Of a stretch of 64,000 bases of DNA, positions 1 to 10,950 are shown one piece after another. Both the position numbers and the translations under genes were made by a program. The stretch's first letter is position 1. Each line of letters starts with the position of its first letter. Under the pieces are notes generated by a model. It was given only the letters and a program-made list of their open reading frames with translations, was not told the DNA's origin and did not search any database. This DNA comes from Amblyornis subalaris (Eukaryota > Chordata > Aves > Passeriformes > Ptilonorhynchidae), in assembly GCA_018881555.1 (NCBI GenBank), contig JACAXG010000067.1:1893635-1957634 (forward strand), given 5' to 3'.

Positions 1-78
1 TCTTCTTCGTCTTCGTCTTCATCTTCTTCGTCTTCGTCTTCGTCTTCGTCTTCGTCTTCGTCTTCTTCTTTTTTTTTT
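1..78. repeat. (TCTTCG)n-type pyrimidine-rich microsatellite
   Basis: The window opens inside a tandem array of TCTTCG and TCTTCT hexamers that ends in a run of T. It is almost pure pyrimidine on the plus strand with regularly spaced G. The array runs straight into LTR-derived sequence whose family has a pyrimidine tract at this point (the fragment near 18.44 kb shows the same stretch in unexpanded form). The repeat therefore probably grew from that tract. The left end lies outside the window. Confidence 0.9.
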
Positions 79-342
79 TCCCAGTTTTAGTTGCTGAGTT
101 ATGACTCTGTGTGCTATTGGAAAATTCCTTTGACCAGCTTCAGTCAGCTGTCCCAGCTGTATCCTCTTCCAATGTCTTGTCCATCCTTCAGCCTAGTCAC
201 TGGGGTAGGGACAGAGTGGGAAAAGGAAAAGGCTTTGATGCTGTGGGATCACTGTTCAGCAATAGTTATCATCACTGTTTTGGTTACAAATCCAAGCCAG
301 CACAACAGGGGCTAAAGGTTGTAAAGAAAATCAACAGCTGAT
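60..342. mobile_element. avian ERV LTR fragment (old, window-truncated)
   Basis: The sequence after the microsatellite aligns by eye with the second half of the LTR fragment at 18.32-18.65 kb. Both share, in order, a pyrimidine tract ending in CAG, a GCTGA block, a CCTTTG..CAG block, a GTCAGCTGTCC-like block, an AAAGGC..TTGATGCTGTG block, then CTGTTCAGCAATA and a tail with CAAATCCAA and AAGAAAATCAAC. It is clearly diverged, so the insertion is old. The two open frames of about 75 codons across it are chance frames in LTR sequence. Orientation is not settled. The family is common in bird genomes; the exact subfamily cannot be named by eye. Confidence 0.7.
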
Positions 343-960
343 GGACTACCCTGGGGTTCACTCACCTGTGTGCATTGCTCTTCACCCTGTTTACATTTCA
401 AACCATACTGAACTGACCACCAGAGGAAACAGATCTACACACGGTTTCCTGATGCTTTGAAAAAAAACACTGTTAAAGTCACTGACCAAGTTTCAATTTT
501 TAGGAATAATACTGAACATAGAGGGAAAGAGGCTGTGGAGATGGTTAAATGCCAAAAGATTATCACTGGCTATTATTCCCATAAGCTTTACAAGTAGCTG
601 ATTATATNGTGCACAGTTGTGCATTCTTTAAACAATATAATTGTTCAAAGTAAACTTTGCTGTTTAGGCTACAGATGTTTCATTCAGTGTATAATTAGGG
701 CTAATAAAACAATAATATTGAATAATTGGTCATGCCATAATTAGATTTGAGTCANCATACTTTTATGTTTATAAATGCTCTAGATACAGATTAAGCTTTA
801 TTCTTTTGAAACAAATAATTCAAATGCTGAGGTAGGTGCTTTCTCTGGTTTCATAAAAATTCCTCTATTTGCTGATTTACTTTTTTTTCATTATTTTTTT
901 TTAAATTGGAAGATGGATGAAAACATTTCTAAGGACAGAGGAGACAGCAGCCACAACTCA
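343..960. other. AT-rich spacer, no gene seen
   Basis: Unique-looking AT-rich DNA between the LTR fragment and the CR1 element, with two single ambiguous bases. No open frame of note, RNA gene or repeat was recognised. A T-rich run (about 880-905) sits near the CR1 boundary. Confidence 0.6.
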
Positions 961-2076
961 TTTTTCCAGTCTGAAAGTGAAGAAACTAGACTCTGTAGCA
1001 TTATGTATTTTCAAGTATATTAGTGACAATAGACAGTATAAAAATAACACAGTCCCGTTACAGGATGAGGTTGGTCACCTCACAAACAGGGACATGGGCA
1101 AGGCAGAGGTGTTTAACATATTCTTTGCCTCTGTCTTCAACATGGATGATGGACGAAGAGGATTTCAGTGCCCTGAGCTGGAGGACCATGACTGTGAGAA
1201 TGATCAGTTCCCAGATGACTCTGAAACTGTTTGGGAACTGCTGCTTCAGCTGGATCCTTACATCAGGCTCATCCTGGCCTGATGAGATTCATCTAAGAAT
1301 CCTCAAAGAGGGGGCTGATGTCATTGCAAGACCTCTCGATTTTTGAGCAGTCTTGGGAATCCAGAGAGGCTGACTGGAAGCTGGCGAACATTGACCTGTT
1401 TCAAGAAGGGCATGAAGGAGGACCCTGGAAACTACAGGCCTGTGAGTCTCACTTCAGTGCCTGGTAAAGGGGGATGATTATTCTGGGAGGTATTGAAAAA
1501 CACTTCAAAGACAATACAGTTATCGGTAACAGCCAGCATGGCTTCATGAGAGGAAAGTCCAGCCTGTCGAACCTGGTTTCGTTTTGTGACAAGGGAATCC
1601 ACCTAGTTGATGAAGGGAAGCCAGCTGATGTAATCTTTTGGGATTTCAGTAAAGCTTTCATTGCTGTCTGTCACAGGGTCTTTCTGGACAAAATGTCCAG
1701 CACCCAGCTGAATAAACATCATGGGATAGATGCCAGCTGGCTCACGGGTCAGACACAAAGTNTGATAGTGAATGGGGTGACATCAGACTGGCAACCTGTC
1801 ACTAGTGGGGTTCCACAGGCCCTGTGCTCTTCAACGTCTTCATCAATGACCTAGATGCAGAACTGGAAGGGATANTGAGAAAGTTTGCAGANAGTAAAAA
1901 GCTGGGAGGAGTTCCCTTGAAGGCAGGGTAGCTCTGCAGAGAGGCCTCAACAAATTAAAGAGATGGGCAATCACTAACTGGATGAAGTTCAACAAGGGAA
2001 AGTGCCAGATTCTGCACCTGGGATGGGGCAACCCTGGATGTATGTACAGATTGGGGAATGAGATGCTGGAAAGCTA
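961..2076 (+). mobile_element. CR1 LINE fragment, decayed reverse-transcriptase ORF
   Basis: Plus-strand translation in shifting frames gives the CR1 ORF2 protein, the endonuclease/reverse transcriptase of the main avian LINE. In order one sees a FKYI segment and a KAEVFN..FFASVF segment (1005-1140), a block ending LLLQLDPY (1190-1265), IHLRILKE after a frame change (1285-1320), ILGGIEKH, SQHGF and RGKS (1475-1560), VIFWDFSKAF (1628-1660), VNGVTSDW and VTSGVPQ (1767-1822), FNVFINDLDA in another frame (1830-1863), and MKFNKGKC with HLGWGNPG (1980-2040). The FADD catalytic box expected near 1885-1900 is gone: it reads FA-X-SKKL. Frameshifts, stops and missing flanking parts make it a dead copy. 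It is cut at both ends: ORF1, the endonuclease and the whole 3' UTR are absent. Confidence 0.92.
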
Positions 2077-2250
2077 TTAATATGGTAGACAAAAACTATA
2101 TCTACTTTTAAATTCTTTTTGTTTCAAATGAAGTGCTGGATACAAGAAAAGACCCCATGCATTGTAACTAAATAATACAGGAGTTTTGCTTTTTCTTGAC
2201 AGTATCAGAAAAGTGGAGGTCCTTCAGATCAGGTGCAAATGCAAATCCCT
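2077..2250. other. AT-rich spacer
   Basis: Short AT-rich interval between the abrupt 3' break of the CR1 fragment and the 104-bp duplication. Nothing recognisable was seen. Confidence 0.5.
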
Positions 2251-2458
2251 CTGAATTCTATACCTGCAGTGACATGTTAAGAGTAAAGTATCCAGACCTT
2301 CTGAAAAGAATATTATGTTTTTAATACATGGAAAGATTAAAATTGTAACACTCACTGAATTGTATATCTATAATGACATGTTATGAGAAAAGAATCCAGA
2401 CCTCCTGAAAGGGATATTATACTTTTTAGTATATGGAAAGATTAAAAATCAACAAGAG
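2251..2458. repeat. two-copy tandem duplication, unit about 104 bp
   Basis: Two head-to-tail copies start at 2251 and 2355. Shared landmarks are CTGAATT, TGACATGTTA, ATCCAGACC(T/C)TCTGAAA, ATATTAT, TTTTTA and TATGGAAAGATTAAAA or CATGGAAAGATTAAAA. The copies differ by scattered substitutions and small indels, so the duplication is not recent. It does not match CR1 or the LTRs in this window. It could be a local duplication of unique sequence or part of an unrecognised old element. Confidence 0.85.
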
Positions 2459-5400
2459 CACTTTATAATTAACAATGTTTAGGTTCTCTGTGTCTTATTG
2501 AAGGACACAACCATTTACCATTTAAATAGCTATAGTGATTGCCTTATCAGTATTTGCCCACAATAAAAAGGACCATATGGAAGGCTTACTATAGGGCAGA
2601 GTAGCTAAATATTCCCCCATTTTAAGATCCCCAAATGAAAATAATTCAAAGTGTATTGATGCCTTTCTCATATTTTTACTACGAATGTTAAGAGAGAGTA
2701 CAGTGTTTCTACTCTAGAGACATCACTAGGAAACGTGCAGTTCTACCCATTAAGCTATACCTTGGGGTTTTTTTCTGGTTTTGTCAAAGAAGAATGTCCT
2801 TTGGGGCTGAGATCTGTCTGCCCATTGAAAGCGTGCTGCTACAACTCCCTGCCACTTCCACCCCCACAGCTTTAGAATATCCATATTCTCCATTTCTTTT
2901 TCAACCCAAATATCTGGTGAACTTGAAAATCAGAAATCCCTTTGGGTTTTTTTAAGAGTTGATTCATTCTCTGACCTCCAAATATCAAAAGTAGGAATAC
3001 ACTGTTGTATATCCCCCTCACTACATGCCTACTTATAATCAGCTCACAGAAGATACTGGCACTGCCGACAGAGACTCTAAATGGTAGAGTCCTGATGTTA
3101 AATATTTATATTCCAAATACAGTTTGTATGAATATAAAATGAGTGCTACAAACTGAAGCATTCTCGTTTTGAAAAGCTATTAAAATTTACAATTAACTCG
3201 AGAAAATTATGTAAGACCTACTATCTCTTTTTCCTCTGGCGTTAATGATCCAGGGAAAGTTTTATCATTTTTCATGAGCTGTAAGGCTTGTGATATGGTT
3301 TAAAAGGAGAAATCATTATTATGAGGATCTGGGGACTTGGGTTTATTTTTTTCTGTTTGACTTTTTTTTTTTTTATTTGGACTACCACCTTGTTCCCAGT
3401 ACTTGATATTTAAAAAGATGTTCATGTGTCCTCCAACCAAATATTTCACAAAAATACAGAAAAGAAAAGAAAAATTGAAGTTTGCTTTAAAGAAGAGCAG
3501 ACAAAGCAGACAATAGCTCTTTATAACAATTTCAACTGTGATGTGGTACAAACAAATGTGCCTCCCTTCCACACTAATCACTATTTGTATTTTTTTTTCT
3601 GAAGCCTTCACNGTGTTGCATTTGAGCTAAGTTTTTCTAAGTTCTAGAAAATTAACCCTGTCAGGTTATGGCTCTGAAAATTAAGTGTTTACAGTTTTCA
3701 AAACTGAAGCTCACCACAGCAAAGCTTTCAAGACTTATAAATATTGCCTTATACTTTTTCCAGTTACTTATGGTTTTGGGAAATGTTACTGTTATGCTGG
3801 GATTTCCTTGATAAGAATCTATCCCTGATTGACTAGTATGCATCTACACTTATACAAATACATACATATATGAATGTATATATAAATTGCAGCCAAAATA
3901 TTCATCTCTTCAGAGAAGGTAGAAAAGGAAAAGCTTTGTATATCTTAAAAATCTGAGTCTCATGTTTGTAGAATGCTACTTCTTTGCACTTTGAAGCAAC
4001 TCAAAATTTGGCAAAGAATTCATCCTAGTGTCAAGAAGATGATTTTATTGTCTTTCTGCAAAACCTAGACTTGGTTGTGTTCTGAGTTTGTATAAGATGT
4101 CTCAGAATGTCTCACAGATGAGCTGTCTAAAGGTCNCACTTCTCCTAACTCCAGACTTTCCAGAAGGGTAGACACTGAGTTTGAGCTTTACTGAAATTTT
4201 TCTTCTCTGCTCTGGGAGGCATTATGCTACAAGACACCAGAACCGAGAGCCTGATCTCCCCTGTCACGTAAGGCAGCATGCAAGAAAAACCATGTGTTCT
4301 TACATGTAAATAAGGAAGATGCTGAACTCAGAACAGCAGAAAATAAAGGTGAAAAAGCAGTGTGTGTAGAGGGAAGAGGAGTAAGTCACTCCACAGGCAA
4401 AGTGAACATTGCTGCAGTTTCAAGGTGTTAGAGAATTGATAACAGTAACTCTCGCTCTCTTCATTTTCTATACAAGTACTCCAGGCCTGTTTTGCAGATA
4501 CATTCAGGAGAAAAAATGAAATTTGTGGGAGATCTATTTTGAACCTAAGAATGTATCACGTGCTGCCAAATCCTCTGGGGAAAAAAAAAAAAAGAAAAAT
4601 GTGCCTTGGGGCTTCTGTAATTATCATTTTATCATTCACAATTAGTTATTTCTTGGAAATTTGGACATTACTCCTGTACTTCAGTTCCAGATGTGCAAGA
4701 AGATATAATAATTTAACTTTTTTTACAGATGGAATACATGCCTTAACATCTGCTATGCATTTCATATATCGTGGAAACAGAAACCCTTAAAAAACAAGTA
4801 GATATATTTTCTGTTCAAAACATAGCGCATATTTTAGTTAAAAAGGGCATTTTGCCAAGAACTGACTGATGTTTATGGAAACTAATACCAAGTAACTATG
4901 CATTCAGTGAAGGAACTAGAGACACTGTGACAAAAGAATAGAACGAGAGCTTGAAGTTGAAATCTGGTTTCCATAATCACAGAGGATTCAAATTAAGGTT
5001 ACATTGACAGGAACAAAATTTATGTGCTTCTTAAAATCTGGCTGCTTGATCCAGCACTTAAACACCACAAAGTCCTTTCAGAATAGGTAATCTTTTGTGT
5101 AATATTCATATACTTCAGAGAGCAATTATTCCCACTTATATGGAGTAAGTTGGTTCTGGGTGGCAATAAATCTCATTGCAGCACAATTTCTACAAGCTGT
5201 GCTCTGCTCCCCAGGTTGCCTGAAATGTTGAAAATGTAGAAAATTTATATTTTGGCTGGCTGTAAAAAAACATGCTGCCTACCGGTCAGTCAGGAGACAA
5301 CATCTGACAGCCTCACCAAGAGTCAGGAATTCAAATGAAAGCCAAAGTTAATTCAGAGGTTCTGTAAAATACTGCCAGGATTTGAACAATTTGTGACAGC

Positions 5401-8128
5401 ATAAATCAACAATTTATTAATTAGTTATGAGAATCTGCAAATATTTATTTAGGATTTTCTCCACATAATTCCTTCAGGAATTACTGTTTGGAGTTGCTCA
5501 TTCATTTGTAATCACAGACTACCTTCAGGAAAATAAAATACTTTTAAATATGAGAGAAAGAATGGATTAACGTTTTCTCATNAGTTCCTGATAAAATTTC
5601 TCTGATAAACATGGCTATACTCTACCCCATTCATCCTTCAAAAGTGAGATCAGTTCATGTGCAGGAAGAGCCTGATTGAACCATTTCACAGACAAAAGGT
5701 ATTTACTTTCAGAAATTCCCAATGCACTGACTAGTGACAAATTTATCTGTGGCATACCCTATAAAAAGCATTCTTCAAATAATTCATGGTGTTCAGCAAA
5801 ATGTGTGTAATTCAATAAGGTTTTAGAATCAGTAGAGATTGAAGGAAAGACGATATTTAAGCTGTATAGGTAGGAAATTGCGGTGCCCTTTGCACTTGTA
5901 TGGGACAGCAGAAGTGCTGTACCAAGTGAGCTCTTTGCTNTAACTGGCCTGGAGAGTGCTAATGGCTCAGCTTCACTTATTTTGTTCTGAGTGAAAGTAC
6001 AGTTTTGAAGCTAATCCCCTGCTTGTCTCCATTTACCATGTGTTGCTTCACTGCTGAGAGCAGATTTGGTGTTCACGAAATGTATTTTTTTCAAAGGAAA
6101 CTAAATCAGAAGCTCTCTCTCTAAGTGCTTCAGTGCTAATGAGGGCATTATGCTCTCAACCAATGTGCAGGTTCTACCACCACAAGATCTTCCACCATGT
6201 ACTTAAAATTTTTCCTTACAAAAAGAATCCAACCATGTGAGTAGCTGAAACACTCAACCCAAAGAATGAGCTGAATCACTCAATGGAGATTGAATTTAAA
6301 CTGGAATAAGCCCCGCACTATCATATGGAGGGAGTGGGAGTAGCCACAGTTTCAGCCATTTCTGTTTACACATCCTTTCCCACTGTGCTGTATTGCCTGT
6401 TAATCTAGGCATAGAGATATAGTAAGCTTAATTTTTTACCACTTAAATAAACTTTGATGATTTTAGAAACCCACAAGTTGACAACCCTATGGCTTTTTTT
6501 TTAGCAGTGGCAGGAACTTTGACAGGAAACCCAGCACTTTCTTTCCTCATTCCTTCTTGCAATAGATAGCCAAAACTAGTCCTATACTTGTTGTTACAGT
6601 GAAATAGTGTATTGTAAAAACATTTGGAAAGAAAATGGAGTAAATTATTAACACTTTTCTCTCAGATATGTTTAAAATGTTTTTGATTTCTGATAATCAG
6701 AAATGAAGTTTTTTCAGTGTCTCTAACTTCTTATGAAATAAAGATGAGGAAGTCAAGGTTGCTATGCACTGTGGCACAGAGAGTGCTTCAATAGTGCTTT
6801 AAGAAATCATTCTAAGAGTGGATATTTGGAAAACAATGGTATCACTGATCCGGGAGTCTGATTACAGGACAGTGGATTTATAGAAATATTGAGCTGCAAG
6901 GAGCCTCAACAAAGTCAATATATTTCTATTGATGTAACTGTAAGATCCTACACTGATAAATGATAGAAATCATGGAATATAAATATAAAAGCAACTCCTA
7001 CAAGGTCACTTCATAGCACTTTCTGTAAGCTCTGGCATATGTATATACAACATTACCTTGAAAGTAAAGCAGTTCTTAGCTTCAGATCTTGAAAAGTGCT
7101 AGTGTTAGTAATGATAGTGATAATTTAGATTTGGGGGGGAAAATTTCTATGAAATCTTTAAAACAAGGGAAAAGATTCTTTTAATTGATATAATATTATG
7201 TTTGTTGTGAATTTGCCTGTTATTTTCTATAGCTTATTACATTTTATTTTCCCTTAGAATGAAAGGAAAAAAAATCCTTTAAGAGTCTAGTCTTTTGTTA
7301 TGAAAAATATTTCAAATATACAATGTATCNTGCATTTTACAAAATGTTGATATTCAGTGTATTAAAAGAGAAAGGTGGAAAGAGGACTCAAAGAGTTTGA
7401 ATGCTACTGACAACCCTTAAAAAATTAAAGAAAAGACAGATAATTTCATGACCAGAAGCTAAATCTTCTCTTCTGCTAGTCCAGACAGTGTTGGTTGGAT
7501 AAGGATTGCCTATGTTTGTGCTCTCATTAAAGTCACTTGGAATTAGCAATTGAAGTTGATTAGTCAAATGCAAGTCATTGGTCCCTCCGAGAAGCAAATC
7601 TGCCTAGCAGAGCTATGCAGCCATATGGAACAGCCACAGCTTTTGCAGCTGGGGAGAGGGGTGGTGTGGGGTAGCGTTGCCTGGGTGAGAGACATGCCTT
7701 GAATGTGCTCTCTTCTGCCACAGCAGGTATGACAGAAATGTAAAGAAAGCAGCGGAGTGCTTTCATACAGGNAGACCGAGTCCATTCACAGCTGAGAGAG
7801 AAGATTGAGCTTGCAAGAATTGGTTCACAACTCCTCTGAATCATGAAGAATCTTTTTTATATATTCACCAACATTGCACAATAATAGGTGCACTGTAAAG
7901 GGTTTTATTGTCCCCTGGAAAATCTGATGACCATTTTCACAGTTAACAAGAAGACCTAGTTTTAGTCAGAGTTTTCATTTATAACCCTGAATCCTTCGCA
8001 AATGAGGCCTCATTATCTCCATTTTATAAACAGAGAAATGGATGTACAAAAATGATTTGTTCATGTCATCACTGTCAAAGATGGAAAGGGATATAAACCA
8101 GGAAATTTTCCACTTTTGCTTTGTTCAG
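2459..8128. other. AT-rich unique DNA, no gene recognised
   Basis: A long AT-rich stretch without recognisable transposons. Open frames of 60-103 codons occur on both strands (for example minus 3300-3611, plus 4539-4790 and minus 7575-7844) but show no domain, no clear splice context and ordinary base composition, so they are taken as chance frames. Homopolymer runs occur near 3360 and 4580. A patch of slightly higher GC lies at 7590-7850. This could be intergenic or intronic. Confidence 0.6.
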
Positions 8129-8259
8129 AAGAATAGCTACATAATATTTGCAGTACATGCATCTCAGGGCGGAGACGGCAAAATAATCATTGGTGGATTT
8201 TGCCTTAAATTTCATGGGAAGAATGGCCTTTCCCTTCCTCGTTTTATCCTCATTCAGAA
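8129..8259 (+). other. weak candidate internal exon, function unknown
   Basis: This interval is bounded by a good acceptor-like site (pyrimidine-rich stretch ending TTTGTTCAG at 8128) and a consensus-like donor (GTGAGT at 8260). One plus frame stays open throughout, giving about 43 codons with a GGDGKIIIGG-like segment. I recognise no domain. In 64 kb of AT-rich DNA such acceptor-donor pairs arise by chance, so it is listed only as a testable candidate. It could also be a noncoding RNA exon or nothing. Confidence 0.15.
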
Positions 8260-10908
8260 GTGAGTATTTAGCAGCAGTAGGGAATGAAGGTTTTTTTTAA
8301 GAAATAATAGCAGGCTGATGGTAGGCACAGTATGGTCCTTCTTTGGCCTGCATTCAGCCCAGCAGGAGCACCAGAACAGTAGTGTTTGCTCACTCATAGC
8401 TGTGTGTTAAAATACCAGTTAAACACTTTATAATATTTTTTTATATTATTTTTTTCAATTGATTTTCAGTTGGGTTTTCAATGCATGGGGCTGTCAGTAG
8501 CATGAAAACTCAGTCCTCTTTCTACCTCTCTCTCTTCATACACTGAATATTCAAATTTTATAAAATACAGAATACAATATCTCCCCAACTTCTAAAAGAA
8601 GAGTTCTTTTTTTGTTGTGTTTGTGTGCCATCATTATAACATTTAAATGATGTTCAGCAAATCAAAAGGTTGCATGGTAATGTGTGTGTATTGTACATTC
8701 ACTACTTCAAGTACTTCACTACTTCAATTTTAAATAAACCCCAATGCATGTGCAAAACTAAAATACTTGATAAAAGACAGAGGTCTTTGCTATTTGTAGG
8801 CTCAGTCCACAAGATATTGCAACAGTCTTTGCAAATACGAATCACTTTTAGCTGTCAGTACTCAAAAAATATTATTTTATTTATAATGAGTGTTTTATTA
8901 GTTATGTGTCTTTATAGTATTCTGGAAGCTGTCTTGCTTCAAGTCTAATATGCTGCTCCATGTTTTTGGCGTTTATAGACCTTGTCATTTCTGTATAAAG
9001 AGAAAATAGGAGTAAGTCTTATCATGCCATTTGCTTTACGTTCATCGCCATTCACCACTATTCCAAACTATCTAAAAAGACGTATTAATGGCTGTATCTG
9101 CCACTTTTTTTATTTAGGACTATTGCTTTCTTTTCATTCTATGGCCCCTCTCAATCTTTCAGACTGAATTTTAAGAAATATTTACTTACACCTGACAGTC
9201 TTAAATTTCCTCTTAGAAACTTTCAGGTTCTGGCTTTTGTAACTTAAATGTATCCATTAATTTAAATGGTAGACATAGTGAAACAATGTCATAGCAAAAT
9301 AATATCTCTCCCACTAACATCAGAAAATGTTTCTGCAGTATTTATTCAAAAATAGAAAAATCTGAGGCAGAACAAGGGAAATACAGGCGTTAATCAAGGT
9401 GACATTTTTTGCCCTGTGATAAATATTGTGGGCAACAAACAACTGGAAATTACAGCACTCCAAACCAAAGAACTCCTCCAACGGGAAATTATAGCACTCC
9501 TCCAAAGAGGAAAGCTCCTATGCTAGAGAAGATGTACTGGGTGTTTAAAGTGTTGTAGGTTATTTAAAGTGTAAAGCCACTCATATACAGAAGATGTGAA
9601 GTTTTCTTGGAACTGAGCACTCAGTGAATCATACAATTAATTTTGATAACAGAGTAGAGTGTCTGTAAAATGCTATAGGGAATTAACCAAAATGAAATAT
9701 TTCCAAGATACCATATTTTCTTGCTGATTTATATACTCAACCTTTGGAGAATTATTAGGTCTAGTAGTATCAGTTGGTTTAACTTTATTTCTAATAAATA
9801 GAATTGCTGATTGTAACAAAGAAATATTATAAACTGAAGTAATATTGGTAGATTGATTACTACAAGTGGTGGCCGTCAGCCAGTCAAAACACATATGTTG
9901 GGTTAACATTTAATACAACAACCTAAGGCAGAACTCCATCAGAAATCATAATGCATATTGCTTGATTAAAGAATATCAAAATGTGTAATCTTGGAGACAA
10001 TGATTCAATGTTAGGGCAAGAAACGTGCTATTGCTGTTAATATTCCTTAATTTATGTCTGCTGCACTTTGCAGAATCAACATTAAAGCAGAAATATTTTC
10101 AAACATAAATTTCCTGGCAAGGCCTAAATGCAAATTGCCGTACCTGATGAGACCAGTGAGCCTCTGAGCTATGACAATGCTTCAGGAGTTGCAAGATCCA
10201 CGTGAGCAGCAGGGCTGTGCTCCAGAACAGACAGTTGCTGAGCAATGCACACCTTCCCCACACAGTATTCCAAGGTTAGAAAATGCCACAACACATGACT
10301 ATTTGCACCTCTTCTGACTTTTGACTAATGTCTTTGGACACTAATCTTGCTGTCCTTACAAATTCAACGTCCTGCCTTATGGCAGTTTCAGTAAGCTCTA
10401 TGTTTAGTGCTTTTGGATGGCCATCAGTTTACCAGTCCTTTTTTTCCGCTATGACTGAGACTACCTAATCATGGTGATTCCAAACTCCTGTTTTGTTTAT
10501 AAAATTCAAAATTACAGGTCAATCCTTTGATGATTTCTTATGGCGTTTTAGAGAACTGAACCTTCTGAAAGGCACAGAGGGCCCAAAGCCTATTTCCCAC
10601 TTTCTCTTTATGTCAGATCTGAAGTACAGATCAGAAGTGTACTTTCATGAGTGGGGATGTCAGAGGTGAATTCACCACTTAAGACCTAATACAATGTCAG
10701 TGTTAAAGGCTGTTAGTTAGTAAACATTTTAAATGGATTTTGTTTCAAGCCATACCTTATGTCTATTTAGTGAAAATTGCTAATGAAAGTAGAGGATGCA
10801 GGGACAAAATCCTCACTTGAGGTGAGAAACTTGAGAAAGTTTCTTTAGTCTTCTAAAGCAATTATCTTCAGTAGATATTGTAAAATGGAAATTATCAGTT
10901 GAAAAAAA
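8260..10908. other. AT-rich unique DNA, no gene recognised
   Basis: No recognisable element. Open frames up to 92 codons (plus 8670-8948) are leucine- and isoleucine-rich in the way expected of translated AT-rich DNA. A short imperfect duplication of GGAAATTA(C/T)AGCACTCC lies at about 9445-9500. A small patch of higher GC is at 10140-10270. Confidence 0.55.
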
Positions 10909-10950
10909 TACACACACACCCCCATATATATATATCTCTCTCTCTCTACA
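10909..10950. repeat. compound microsatellite (AC)n-(TA)n-(TC)n
   Basis: Successive short runs of CA, then C, then TA, then TC/CT dinucleotides sit next to each other. Each run is only 4-6 units, so length variation is probably modest. Confidence 0.9.
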
